IMG/VR virus record: IMGVR_UViG_3300030107_004870
Coordinates: 1-56,055 of that record
From: a virus
Direction: 5' to 3' (one strand)
Length of the DNA: 56,055 nucleotides
The notes below the pieces were generated by a model that did no database searches, had not been told where the DNA came from, and saw only the letters and a list, made by a program, of their open reading frames with translations. Positions 34,044 through 42,098 of the stretch are shown piece after piece. Made by a program: the position numbers and the translations under genes. The stretch's first letter is position 1, and every line of letters starts with the position of its first letter.

Positions 34044-35009
34044 TTATGCTACTTCTTCGTAAGCAGGATTTTGTGTTTCGTTTATGTCTGAGTAGTTAGG
34101 AGTCTGGCTTTCGTCTATGCTTGAATAGCCAGAAGACTGTGACTCATCAATATCCGCATAAGATGGCGATTGAGTTTCGTTTATTTCTGAAAAACTAGGG
34201 CTTTGACTTTCATCAATTTTTCCATAAACCAAAACATTTGCTAGTTCAACAGATGTTGAAACAGAGTCTGAGCTCACATTTGCTTTTCCAAGAATTACAA
34301 CATTGCCGGTAGCAAAAGTTGCTTCCAATCCAGAAACAGAAACTGTGTTTTGTGTTCTTACAGAAATATCTCCTTGTGTAAAACTTGCACCTTGACCAGA
34401 TACAGAAATGTCAGCCTTAGCATTAGTAGACACATCTCCTAATCCAGATGTTGCAGATACTCCGGAAACAGAAGTATTTGCTTTGGCTGCTGGTGTGATG
34501 CTTCCTACGCCAGATGTTATTGCCTGACCTGTCGGAGATATATTAGCTTTTCCAATTAAATTAAGGCTGCCCAACCCTGATGTAGCAGCAATTCCAGAAA
34601 CACTAGCATTTGCTTCTGCATCAATAGCAACAATAGAAACAGTTCCTACTCCAGAATTTAAACTTGGAGTGGAAGCAATAGCTTGAGCGTTTACAGCAGC
34701 TGTACCAATGCCACTTGTAGCAACTTGTGTTGCTGGCGTTATATTTGCTTTACCTGTAATAGAGCTTAAAGTTCCTAATGCAGATGTAGAAGCTTGTCCG
34801 GCTACAGACGTGTTGGCTTTTGCATTTGTTGTTATAGAGCCTGTGCCAGAAGTAGTGACTTGCGTTGCTGGTGTTATATTTGCTTTACCACTTGTAGAAA
34901 GCGAGCCTAAGCCAGAAGTTGTTGCAAGACCTGTGACACTTACACTAACACTAACAGAAGCATCTCCAGCTGAAAATGGAGCTTCTGAAAATGCACTTAT
35001 ACCAAACAT
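34044..35009 (-). CDS. Repeat-rich virion-associated protein
   Basis: 321 residues starting MFGISAFSEAPFSAGDAS. Residues 25-265 consist of imperfect 20-25-residue repeats containing TTSGLGSL and KANxSxxGQ-like units, rich in Ser, Thr, Ala and Gly. The C-terminal 50 or so residues hold five ten-residue units of the DESQSPSFSEI / NETQSPSYADI type. Such repeats suggest an extended fibre or adhesin. Position between two fibre genes supports a virion role. No enzymatic domain was seen. Confidence 0.65.
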   Translation of the reverse strand: MFGISAFSEAPFSAGDASVSVSVSVTGLATTSGLGSLSTSGKANITPATQVTTSGTGSITTNAKANTSVAGQASTSALGTLSSITGKANITPATQVATSGIGTAAVNAQAIASTPSLNSGVGTVSIVAIDAEANASVSGIAATSGLGSLNLIGKANISPTGQAITSGVGSITPAAKANTSVSGVSATSGLGDVSTNAKADISVSGQGASFTQGDISVRTQNTVSVSGLEATFATGNVVILGKANVSSDSVSTSVELANVLVYGKIDESQSPSFSEINETQSPSYADIDESQSSGYSSIDESQTPNYSDINETQNPAYEEVA

Positions 35010-35088
35010 AATTAATTATAAAATTTTATTTTAAATTCTTTATATAATTTTTTTTTAAAACTTATAGCACCTAAGCTTAGAGTAGCTA

Positions 35089-35274
35089 TTATTTATTTCT
35101 AGAATGTTTACCATTCCCTTTGTTATTTCCTGAGTCGTATTGCGTTAATTCTTTGAAATAATATTTTCTTATAGTATTAACCTTGTACCAAAAAATATTC
35201 ATACCTCTAGGATTAGAAAGTTCTCCTATCATAATTACTATACAAGCTAGTAAAGGTATAAATATAAGTTCCAT
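35089..35274 (-). CDS. Small membrane protein, 61 residues
   Basis: One N-terminal hydrophobic helix (MELIFIPLLACIVIMIG) and a basic, Asn/Lys-rich tail (YDSGNNKGNGKHSRNK). It lies one base after the fibre gene's stop. Possibly a lysis or virion-membrane accessory; function unknown. Confidence 0.55.
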   Translation of the reverse strand: MELIFIPLLACIVIMIGELSNPRGMNIFWYKVNTIRKYYFKELTQYDSGNNKGNGKHSRNK

Positions 35275-35275
35275 T

Positions 35276-36586
35276 TTATTCTTCTATTGGTTTAAGTGGT
35301 TCAATTATTACTTTTCCATTTTCATCAGTCCAACTTGTATCAATCATGTGTTGGTCTTGTCTTTCACCAATTACCATCCAAGATACAGTTGCAGTTGATT
35401 CTGAATTTTGTGATTCAATGGTAAGTACATTACCTGAAATACTTCCTTTGACTGCATCCCAGCTTGATTCGTTTGAAGTAAAACATTGAACATCTGTATT
35501 TAAAGCTACAAAAGTTCCTTCAGTCATACCTGCTACAGTATCAATATTAATTGTTGCTGTACCATTTATTAAATCTACTTTACCTCTATAAATATTATCT
35601 GCTTGTGGACCTTCTACAAAAGAATGAATTAAATAATGTGTATCTTTTTTAGCTTCTAATGGATGGTCAATTTTAAATGACCCAGAACCTTTTGACAAAG
35701 AACCAGAAATACTAACATTTCCAGAATTATTTACAGTTAAACCACTTGAACCTGAATTACCTAAACAAATTGTGTTGTCTCCTGAAGCCGAACCTGCATT
35801 ACCATAAAGACCTTGTGTAGATATAGTTCCATTATTAGCTTTTACTTTAAGTTGGACCGGTACTGTATCGCCATTTCCATTAGCTTCAAATATTGATGCA
35901 ACTGAGCCTGTATGACCATCCACAGTCATTGGTTTATTGAATGTAGCAGCACCAGCTTCGGAACTATCTATAGTAAGTGCTGTAATACTTGAGCCACCAT
36001 CATTGACTTTAAAAAGCATATCGGCATCTGACCTTTCACTTTTTACAATAAAGTTTGTGCCATCATTTTCTAAAGAACCAAATTGTGTGCCATCATCTTG
36101 TAAATTTATATCTCCACCACCACAATCTAAAACAATATCTCCTGCAACATCAATAGTTAAATTGCCACTAGATAAATCTATTTCTGTACCATCAATAGTA
36201 ATGTTGTCTACAGTAATACCACCATCGACATCTAGTGTTCCCGGAAGTGTGACATTACCACTAGCATCTTCATGCACAGCTTTACTTGCAGGCATGGTAC
36301 AAAATACATCTTTAGTTCCTGAAGAAAAATTAACTGCGGAGTCTGAGTTAGAACTGCTTATGACTGTAGTTCTAGCCAATGTGTCTGGAGAAGCATCGGT
36401 CACTGTGCCTAAACCAACTTCAAATTCTGCTGCTGTTTGATGAGCGATTGCGTAGTAAGTAGTATTAGAATTACCAATTCCTGCTACAAAAGTTTCAAAG
36501 CCGGTTTCGGCTCCAGCTAAATTAACTGTGCCTGTTCCGGTTGTAGTAGTGGTTTCTTTTACTCTGTCGTTTAATACTAATGCCAT
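35276..36586 (-). CDS. Tail fibre protein
   Basis: 436 residues starting MALVLNDRVKETTTTTGTGT, an N-terminal block often seen in marine phage fibres (with FVAGIGNSNTTYYAIAHQ). A long beta-rich shaft of parallel repeats (DGTEIDLSSGNLTIDVAGDI) and a distal domain ending in DENGKVIIEPLKPIEE follow. It likely attaches to the tail base and contacts the host. It is the first gene of the leftward late unit, with TATAAT upstream near 36610. No collar motif is present, unlike the downstream fibre gene. Confidence 0.7.
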   Translation of the reverse strand: MALVLNDRVKETTTTTGTGTVNLAGAETGFETFVAGIGNSNTTYYAIAHQTAAEFEVGLGTVTDASPDTLARTTVISSSNSDSAVNFSSGTKDVFCTMPASKAVHEDASGNVTLPGTLDVDGGITVDNITIDGTEIDLSSGNLTIDVAGDIVLDCGGGDINLQDDGTQFGSLENDGTNFIVKSERSDADMLFKVNDGGSSITALTIDSSEAGAATFNKPMTVDGHTGSVASIFEANGNGDTVPVQLKVKANNGTISTQGLYGNAGSASGDNTICLGNSGSSGLTVNNSGNVSISGSLSKGSGSFKIDHPLEAKKDTHYLIHSFVEGPQADNIYRGKVDLINGTATINIDTVAGMTEGTFVALNTDVQCFTSNESSWDAVKGSISGNVLTIESQNSESTATVSWMVIGERQDQHMIDTSWTDENGKVIIEPLKPIEE

Positions 36587-36628
36587 AGTCTTGTGTAAAG
36601 TTTATGCTTTGTATTATATACTTAATTA

Positions 36629-36880
36629 ATGGAGTACATAATTGAAAAGTTTTTTGAGTGGGAAAATGGTCCTGCTGTGGTAGCAGTCAATGAGCAAGAA
36701 GATTATATGGTGGGTTTTTTTATACCTTACGATAGTGTCACTGACGATTGGGTTGTTGCTGATGGTGCTCAACTTTATGATTTTTATATAGATGGTATGC
36801 AGCTTACTGAGGGAGAATTTGAAGCTGAATTTGGCATTATTGGGGAAGATTTGCCTGAGCTACCTATGGACAAAGTTTAG
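36629..36880 (+). CDS. Small acidic protein, 83 residues
   Basis: Starts MEYIIEKFFEWENGPAVVAV. Very acidic, beta-rich, and a lone rightward gene between leftward fibre and effector genes. The intergenic stretch upstream (TATTATAT near 36612) could hold its promoter; no Shine-Dalgarno is visible. Its acidic character suggests a DNA-mimic or inhibitor role, a speculation based only on composition. Its stop overlaps the convergent gene by four bases. Confidence 0.55.
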   Translation: MEYIIEKFFEWENGPAVVAVNEQEDYMVGFFIPYDSVTDDWVVADGAQLYDFYIDGMQLTEGEFEAEFGIIGEDLPELPMDKV

Positions 36881-38700
36881 TATTTTTCAAAATAATTTTT
36901 CCAAGAAGGATGTATTTTTTCTTCTGCTTCGCCAAATCTTTTTTGCATAATTTCTACTAATTCATTTAAAATTTTTCTATCAGAAGCTTTTACTCTTTTT
37001 TGACCTTTTACTTTTGTTTGAAGTTCTCTCCAAGCTTCATAAAAATGATGATTCTCTTCTGAGGCTTTTTGCATTTGGCTAGGACCTATAGAAATTTCTG
37101 CAACTATACTTTTTCCAGCATTCGGTCCTTTTTTAGCTTCAAAAACTATATTAAGTTTTCTATCTATGTAGCCATGTGGATTTTTTTGAAAGCCAGAGTC
37201 TATAACTTTATAATTTTTATGCAGCTCTTGAACAATTAAATCCGCAGAAGCAGTGTCTTCCGCAATAACTCTGGTTCTTAATAAATCTGTAATTCTGCCA
37301 ATATTATCATTGTATTTTTGACCAGCCTTTTCAACCATTCTAGGAATTTGTTTAATTACTCCCTTTTGTATTTCTGGATATTCTACATCAAATTCAAGTT
37401 TTATTGACTCGCCCGGATTGACTGTGTATTCAAAAAGCTCATCCTTTTTGCCTTTGTAGTTTTCAAAATATTTATCAGTGACTCTTTTTCCTACAGCTTC
37501 TATTTCATCTACATATTCTTTTGCCATGCTGCCAGCAATTTTTCTTGCTTCGTTTGCAACTAACTCTACATCGTCTATAGTAGAAAATAATCCAGCATTG
37601 TTATTTCGAGTAAAAACATTTGCTACTTCATATTCAAGTTTTGGGCTTATTTGTCTAAGAGGTGGCTCAAAAGTTGGGTTGCCGATTTTGGGTTGTACTT
37701 TTGTTGCGTCTTCAACTCTTTTTTGATTTTTTAGTTTTTTTCTTTCAAAGTCATAAATTTTAAAATTGTCTTTTGAATTAAAAACTTTAACCGGAACTTC
37801 ATCTACATTGCCTCTGGAGCTTAATGCTTCAAAAGAAGATTTTCCACCAAGCAAGGTATAAGTATCATCTGGATTTTTTAAAACTTCTAAAGGCTGTCTA
37901 GGGTTGGCAGATACTCCTTTGTAAGTAAAACCTTCCTCTCCAATTTTTAAAAGTCTATCTGCTAAGTTAATTCTGTCTGGGTCATTTGACATTATAGGCT
38001 TGCCACCAACTCCAACATCAAACTTAATTTTGCTTAAAGGTAAATTAAAATCAGAGCCTTTTGTATCTATACCGGAAACGTTTGGTTGTGGTTTTGAGTC
38101 TACGTTGCCAATTTTTCCTGCTTTATAGGCTCTTCTTAGCATAGGTATCATGGTTAATGCTTCAAAAGGAGCTTTAATTAATGTGCCTGCGGCTGAAACT
38201 ATAGGAGCAGCTGGACCTGATAAACCTATTGCTCCAAGCAATGCAGTATCAAATAAACTGCCTATGCCTTGAAAAGTAGCATCAAGATAATTACCTTCAC
38301 GCAAATTTTCTGGCAAAGATGGATATTTTTCTGCATCTACCATGTATTGTGGTAAATCAGCCATTGTGACAGTTTTATCTGGAAATACAGCCATTTGTCC
38401 TGCTGTATCTGGATAACTAGCACCCGGAAGAACATTTAGCCCTATATAAGTTTTTTGTGGACCGGTCATATTATACAAAGCGGATGCTACATCTGTTGTA
38501 ATGTCTGTTGCTGCTTTTTGTTTTTGAAAATTTTGCATAGCTCTGTCCATTTGGAATTGAGCTAAATTACCAAAAAAAGATGGCTTTTCTTGGTAGTTTT
38601 CTTTTTTTATTTCAGCTGATGGTTTTATTTCAGTTGGTGGAGCAAAAGCTGGGCTTGTACTAAGAAAAGGCTGTTCTGCAAATATGTCTCGTTCTGCCAT
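36877..38700 (-). CDS. Multidomain effector: ParB-like plus RelA/SpoT-like synthetase domains
   Basis: 607 residues. The N-terminus (residues 1-60) carries PFLSTSPAFAPP, shared with a virion protein, then a hydrophobic stretch (150-190, ALLGAIGLSGPAAPIVSAAG). A ParB/sulfiredoxin-like domain (225-310) has YTLLGGKSSFEALSSRGNVD and EVPVKVF. A RelA/SpoT-like domain (about 400-560) has ITDLLRTRVIAED (Asp 472, metal), NPHGYIDRKLNI (Gly 510-Tyr 511) and VAEISIGPSQMQ (Glu 535, catalytic) followed by SEENHHFYE, like the EIQIRT...E.G..AH block of synthetases. Such domains make (p)ppGpp or pyrophosphorylate adenine/tRNA as toxins. The composite architecture fits an injected polyvalent protein. No Shine-Dalgarno precedes ATG 38700. 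Confidence 0.7.
   Translation of the reverse strand: MAERDIFAEQPFLSTSPAFAPPTEIKPSAEIKKENYQEKPSFFGNLAQFQMDRAMQNFQKQKAATDITTDVASALYNMTGPQKTYIGLNVLPGASYPDTAGQMAVFPDKTVTMADLPQYMVDAEKYPSLPENLREGNYLDATFQGIGSLFDTALLGAIGLSGPAAPIVSAAGTLIKAPFEALTMIPMLRRAYKAGKIGNVDSKPQPNVSGIDTKGSDFNLPLSKIKFDVGVGGKPIMSNDPDRINLADRLLKIGEEGFTYKGVSANPRQPLEVLKNPDDTYTLLGGKSSFEALSSRGNVDEVPVKVFNSKDNFKIYDFERKKLKNQKRVEDATKVQPKIGNPTFEPPLRQISPKLEYEVANVFTRNNNAGLFSTIDDVELVANEARKIAGSMAKEYVDEIEAVGKRVTDKYFENYKGKKDELFEYTVNPGESIKLEFDVEYPEIQKGVIKQIPRMVEKAGQKYNDNIGRITDLLRTRVIAEDTASADLIVQELHKNYKVIDSGFQKNPHGYIDRKLNIVFEAKKGPNAGKSIVAEISIGPSQMQKASEENHHFYEAWRELQTKVKGQKRVKASDRKILNELVEIMQKRFGEAEEKIHPSWKNYFEKY
38643..38665. repeat. 23-base exact repeat, copy 2 (copy 1 at 11031-11053)
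   Basis: Encodes LSTSPAF near residue 13 of the RelA/SpoT-like protein, identical in DNA to the segment in the 394-residue virion protein. Confidence 0.8.
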
Positions 38701-38715
38701 GTGGCATTATAACAA

Positions 38716-39513
38716 TTAATGTAAGCCTTGTACTTTTCTGTTTAAGATAGCTTTTACTCTGTGATTAGGAAAGCTGCCTTTGTATTGCGGAAAATATTCT
38801 TCAAGCTGCTTGGCTATTTTTCTGTAGCCTAAGCCTCTGTCTCTTAGTTTGTAAATAACTTCCAATACTTTTTGTTCTTCTTCGTTTGGTATAAGTTTCA
38901 TTCTTCTTTTAATTCTGTTTCCGGACTTAACTTTTTCTTCTACCTTGTCATAACCAAAAGGAGTAGAGCCACCAATGGAATAGCCTTTAGGTGCCCAAGC
39001 TAATTTGCCTTCTTTGAATTTGTCTACAGTAGAGCCATGTTCTATTTCTGCTACTGCTGATAAAACCATAACCATAATCTTATTAACCATCTCATTCATA
39101 TCAAACTTAGAGTGCAAGCTCGACTTGTTTTTTTTCTTAGGATAAGAAATTGGCATGTCGCCAAATTGCTCACAAAGATAATAAGTTATTCCGGTCTCTT
39201 CAAAAATAGGTATGGTTTGCAATAAATCTCCAGAGCTTCTTGATAATCTATCAAGCCTAGTTGAAACAATAATGTCGTGCTCATCCATTACATCAGTAAG
39301 TTCTCTTGAGCCTTTTCTTTCGGTTATTGGTACAGTGCCTGATACTCCAGCATCAATAAAAAACTTATCAACTTGTTTGTTAAATTTATTCATAACAAAC
39401 TCATTGATTAATTGTTTTTGTGTATCTATAGAAATACCATTTACTGCTTGCTCTGTAGTAGAAACTCTTACATAGCCATAAATGTTGTTTATTTGTTTAT
39501 TAGGACCAATCAT
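38716..39513 (-). CDS. Serine recombinase (resolvase/invertase family)
   Basis: 265 residues. The catalytic domain has YVRVSTTEQ with nucleophile Ser 18, DAGVSGT, and the DRLSR motif (Asp 88, Arg 89, Arg 92). It is followed by KGYSIGGSTPFGYDK and a recombinase/helix-turn-helix-like C-terminus (YRKIAKQLEEYFP). It is shorter than large serine integrases and lacks an obvious zinc ribbon, so it may be a compact integrase, a resolvase of multimers, or an invertase. It sits between the effector gene and an early promoter. No matching inverted repeats were found nearby by eye. Confidence 0.8.
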   Translation of the reverse strand: MIGPNKQINNIYGYVRVSTTEQAVNGISIDTQKQLINEFVMNKFNKQVDKFFIDAGVSGTVPITERKGSRELTDVMDEHDIIVSTRLDRLSRSSGDLLQTIPIFEETGITYYLCEQFGDMPISYPKKKNKSSLHSKFDMNEMVNKIMVMVLSAVAEIEHGSTVDKFKEGKLAWAPKGYSIGGSTPFGYDKVEEKVKSGNRIKRRMKLIPNEEEQKVLEVIYKLRDRGLGYRKIAKQLEEYFPQYKGSFPNHRVKAILNRKVQGLH

Positions 39514-39552
39514 TTTGTGTACTTTACAGCATAAATAAATGTTTGTAAATAC

Positions 39553-39623
39553 TTGTAATAATTTGTAAATAGTGTATTATGACTATATGATTAATTATAA
39601 AAACAAAGGAGGTGTTAATCATG
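39553..39623 (+). promoter_or_regulatory. Early promoter with 5'-terminal stem-loop (rightward copy)
   Basis: TTGTAA (39553-39558), 16-base spacer, TATTAT (39575-39580), six bases, ATGATTAA (39587-39594). TTAATCAT (39615-39622) overlaps the ATG at 39621. A 20-base loop carries GGAGGTG. A TTTGTAAATA element is duplicated at 39542 and 39562. Confidence 0.8.
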
Positions 39624-39839
39624 GCTGAAAAAGCTAGAAAATATAAAATTCCACTTAATGTAAATGCTAAGCTGGGTGCTGATAAGGCAGCTAGCTTAAT
39701 TAAAGACAGCTTAGAAGTTTACCAAAGAGCACAAAAAAATAACCCAAAAGACCCAAAGGGTAATTATGATGCTCTTGAGCTTGATTATTTAGTTTGGGCT
39801 CTTAAGAAAGTTCTTAAACAAGTTGAAGGAGGTGCTTAA
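39621..39839 (+). CDS. Hypothetical early protein, 72 residues
   Basis: Starts MAEKARKYKIPLNVNAKL. The start was chosen by GGAGGTG upstream and by the shared stem-loop leader. Helical, basic N-terminus. It is first in a rightward cluster of small genes. Family unknown. Confidence 0.75.
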   Translation: MAEKARKYKIPLNVNAKLGADKAASLIKDSLEVYQRAQKNNPKDPKGNYDALELDYLVWALKKVLKQVEGGA

Positions 39840-39841
39840 TC

Positions 39842-40135
39842 ATGAATGAAGAAAAGAAAGTGAAACAGTTTAGTAATTTAGGAATATGGGTACAACATCC
39901 TAGTAAAAGAAAACAGTTAATTTGGGAAAAGTTAGTAGAAGGCGATGTTTTAGAAGATAAAGATTTGATTAACAAAGTTAAAGAACTATCGCAAAAATCA
40001 CCACCTTATAAAATATGGAAAGCAGGTAGATTAGCGTCTGGTTCAAAAAATTGTTTTGAAGATTATAAACAACGTACTAACAAAATTTTTCAACAAAAAG
40101 AAAAAGATATAGTGGATAAAGGAGAATATAAATGA
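39842..40135 (+). CDS. Hypothetical protein, 97 residues
   Basis: Basic and helical, starting MNEEKKVKQFSNLGIWVQHP. It follows the preceding gene by two bases, and GGAGG is inside that gene's end. Contains KLVEGDVLEDKDLINKVKEL. It overlaps the next gene by four bases. No known family. Confidence 0.7.
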   Translation: MNEEKKVKQFSNLGIWVQHPSKRKQLIWEKLVEGDVLEDKDLINKVKELSQKSPPYKIWKAGRLASGSKNCFEDYKQRTNKIFQQKEKDIVDKGEYK

Positions 40136-40455
40136 CAACGAAATTAACTAAAAAAGTATATTCAGATAGAGAAGATAGTCTTGCGTCTATTAAGATAATA
40201 GAGCCAAAGGAGGAGATAGAAACTAGCATACACAAACAAGCAGAAAAACTTTGGTATGACACTTGGGTTAAACAAGGTAAAAAAGATATTGGCACTTGTA
40301 CTTTGGGCACTCACATAATTACTTCGGTTGGGATAAGAATACAAGCTCCACCGGTGCAAGGTGCTATGTCTAAATTTTATTCATCAGAGCCTGTGCTACA
40401 GTTTTTAGCAGAGCATGGGATAAGTGCAAAATACGAAGATGGGAGAATTGATTGA
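40132..40455 (+). CDS. Hypothetical protein, 107 residues
   Basis: Starts MTTKLTKKVYSDREDSLASI. Mixed alpha/beta, with KKDIGTCTLGTHIITSVGIR and YSSEPVLQFLAEHGISAKYE near the end. It overlaps both neighbours (ATGA junctions). Unknown function. Confidence 0.7.
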   Translation: MTTKLTKKVYSDREDSLASIKIIEPKEEIETSIHKQAEKLWYDTWVKQGKKDIGTCTLGTHIITSVGIRIQAPPVQGAMSKFYSSEPVLQFLAEHGISAKYEDGRID

Positions 40456-40580
40456 TGGAAGGTTATAAAAAAGGCACGTTGCTGCAAGAGTATTTTTTAA
40501 ATCCTCATTTCAAACCAACTGAGGAAGAGAGAAAAGAATTAGAAAAATTATTTTTAAAAGGCAAGGAGACAGAAATATGA
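40455..40580 (+). CDS. Small hypothetical protein, 41 residues
   Basis: Frame starting MEGYKKGTLLQEYFLNPHF with its ATG overlapping the preceding stop (TGATG) and its stop overlapping the next ATG. The overlaps on both sides suggest a real, translationally coupled gene despite its size. No function known. Confidence 0.55.
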   Translation: MEGYKKGTLLQEYFLNPHFKPTEEERKELEKLFLKGKETEI

Positions 40581-40816
40581 GTGAACTTACTATAAAGCAG
40601 TTAAGAATGCCGGTTGGTTTAAAAGTAGGCGGCTACGAAATGACTAACTGTTGTGGCGGCAAAATAAAAGAACCAAAAAATTGTTCTGTTTGTGGCAGAG
40701 AACTATTTGAAGTTTATGGTTTGAAAGACGAAATTGAATTTAGGTCAAAAGGTTTTTCATCTCATAAACTCATGAGTCAATATGCCAAAGGCAGAGAAGG
40801 TAGGGAGTGGACATGA
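40577..40816 (+). CDS. Zinc-ribbon-like small protein, 79 residues
   Basis: Starts MSELTIKQLRMPVGLKVGGY. The centre has NCCGGKIKEPKNCSVCGREL, a four-Cys zinc-binding knuckle pair. It may bind DNA, RNA or a host protein. It sits in the early cluster with a four-base overlap to both neighbours. Confidence 0.65.
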   Translation: MSELTIKQLRMPVGLKVGGYEMTNCCGGKIKEPKNCSVCGRELFEVYGLKDEIEFRSKGFSSHKLMSQYAKGREGREWT

Positions 40817-41043
40817 GCGTGCATGAAAACGAAGTTTTGTGGGAGCAAGTTTACGATGAGGTAAACGATATGACCATGAAAGAAAAAATAAATTACTGTG
40901 TGAAGTTTGATTTGTACATAAATTTTTCAGCAGGTGCAAAATACTTTAAAAGTTATTTGGACGATTTAATAGCTTCAGAAATTTATGCCAGCCGGGAAAG
41001 TTTAAGAAACTCTATAAAGGAGGTTGTAAACAATGGAGACTAA
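40813..41043 (+). CDS. Hypothetical protein, 76 residues
   Basis: Starts MSVHENEVLWEQVYDEVNDM (ATG 40813 overlaps the previous stop). Acidic and helical, with KEKINYCVKFDLYINF. Its 3' end overlaps the next small gene by eleven bases. Unknown function. Confidence 0.65.
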   Translation: MSVHENEVLWEQVYDEVNDMTMKEKINYCVKFDLYINFSAGAKYFKSYLDDLIASEIYASRESLRNSIKEVVNNGD

Positions 41044-41155
41044 AGAAGCTTTGGATTTAATTTACAACGAGCTTTACAGCAATGGTAAAAACAGAAGAAA
41101 CAAAAAACTAGATGCAGCAATGGATGTTATTACTGAAAAATGTATGAGTAAATAG
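41033..41155 (+). CDS. Small hypothetical protein, 40 residues
   Basis: Frame starting METKEALDLIYNELYSNGKN after AGGAGG (41019-41024). Charged and helical, with C-terminal MDVITEKCMSK. Its end touches the promoter at 41156. The size makes it easy to miss. Confidence 0.55.
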   Translation: METKEALDLIYNELYSNGKNRRNKKLDAAMDVITEKCMSK

Positions 41156-41231
41156 TTGCACATTTTTGTAAAAACATGTAATATGACTATATGATTAATT
41201 CAAAAAACAAAAAAGGGAGGTGTTAATCATG
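41156..41231 (+). promoter_or_regulatory. Early promoter with 5'-terminal stem-loop (rightward copy)
   Basis: TTGCAC (41156-41161), 17-base spacer, TAATAT (41179-41184), six bases, ATGATTAA (41191-41198), and TTAATCAT (41223-41230) over the ATG at 41229. GGGAGG is in the loop. The geometry matches the copies at 5820, 20126 and 39553. Confidence 0.8.
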
Positions 41232-41624
41232 AATGACTATGTTATCTATCACGCCAATAATCTTGGCACTGCTGCTGATGGGTTTACTAAAGTAGCTGTG
41301 GTATCAGCTCACAGCTTGGGCGAGGCTTTCAGACTTTCAAACAATATTGAGGAAAGCTGGGTTGATAATTGCGATGTATTTTCTGTCAATGATGAGCTGC
41401 TATTTAGTGTGAATGGGCTTAGGTCTACTTCTTCCGGAGATGTCATATTTGACTCTAACGAAGGTAAGTTCTACTTCTTAGTTCCGATGGGCTATGAAAA
41501 CGATGGAGATACTATTCCGGTTGATGACTTCAATATCAAAGGTTTCTTGGATTTTTATTCTAATGGCGTTCTCTTCAAAGAAGATGGTTTCTACGAAGAG
41601 AGATTAAAAAAGGAGGTGCTGTAA
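41229..41624 (+). CDS. Hypothetical protein, 131 residues
   Basis: Starts MNDYVIYHANNLGTAADGFT. The start was chosen by GGGAGGTG upstream. Alpha/beta, acidic, with VVSAHSLGEAFRLSNNIEES and a C-terminal FLDFYSNGVLFKEDGF. It opens the second early block after its own promoter. Unknown function. Confidence 0.75.
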   Translation: MNDYVIYHANNLGTAADGFTKVAVVSAHSLGEAFRLSNNIEESWVDNCDVFSVNDELLFSVNGLRSTSSGDVIFDSNEGKFYFLVPMGYENDGDTIPVDDFNIKGFLDFYSNGVLFKEDGFYEERLKKEVL

Positions 41625-42088
41625 TGGCTGAATATATTAGAACCGGCTCTCTCTTCGCAGAAGAGGAAGCCAAACAAAAAAGCTATGTAAGTGTTTTAGA
41701 TGCTTACTTCGATAAAATGTTTAAGGCGGCTAAAAAAGCAGCACAAAAGGCAGCTGACGAATGTGTGCCTAATCCGGTTGCTTTTCAAGCCAACAGCAAT
41801 TTGTTGGAAGATGTTTTCGATGAGTCAAAGCCTTATGATGTTTGCCTAGATGGTCAATGTGGTGGTGCTTATCTTAGAGTGATAGGTCCTAGCAAAAACA
41901 TGATGGTCAAGGAGCTCAAGAAAAAAGGCTTAATCAGTGGAGACTATTACATGGGTTATTCTCTTAGTGTTAAATATGACAGCAAGGGAAGTCAGAGTGC
42001 TGACAGAGCTGAGGCAGCAGCCAACGCTTACAGCAAGGTAATTAGAAAATATGGCATTCCTAATCAGGTTGTCACTTACTTAACTTAG
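41624..42088 (+). CDS. Hypothetical protein, 154 residues
   Basis: Starts MAEYIRTGSLFAEEEAKQKS after GGAGGTGCTGTA. The N-terminus is an Ala/Lys-rich helix (AAKKAAQKAADECVPNP), then an alpha/beta part with CLDGQCGGAYLRVIGPSKN. It abuts the previous stop. No family recognised. Confidence 0.7.
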   Translation: MAEYIRTGSLFAEEEAKQKSYVSVLDAYFDKMFKAAKKAAQKAADECVPNPVAFQANSNLLEDVFDESKPYDVCLDGQCGGAYLRVIGPSKNMMVKELKKKGLISGDYYMGYSLSVKYDSKGSQSADRAEAAANAYSKVIRKYGIPNQVVTYLT

Positions 42089-42098
42089 GAGGGAAATA

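Noticed and set aside
36629-36880. Calling the acidic protein an anti-restriction DNA mimic
   Set aside because: Acidic composition alone is too weak evidence; left as a hypothetical gene.
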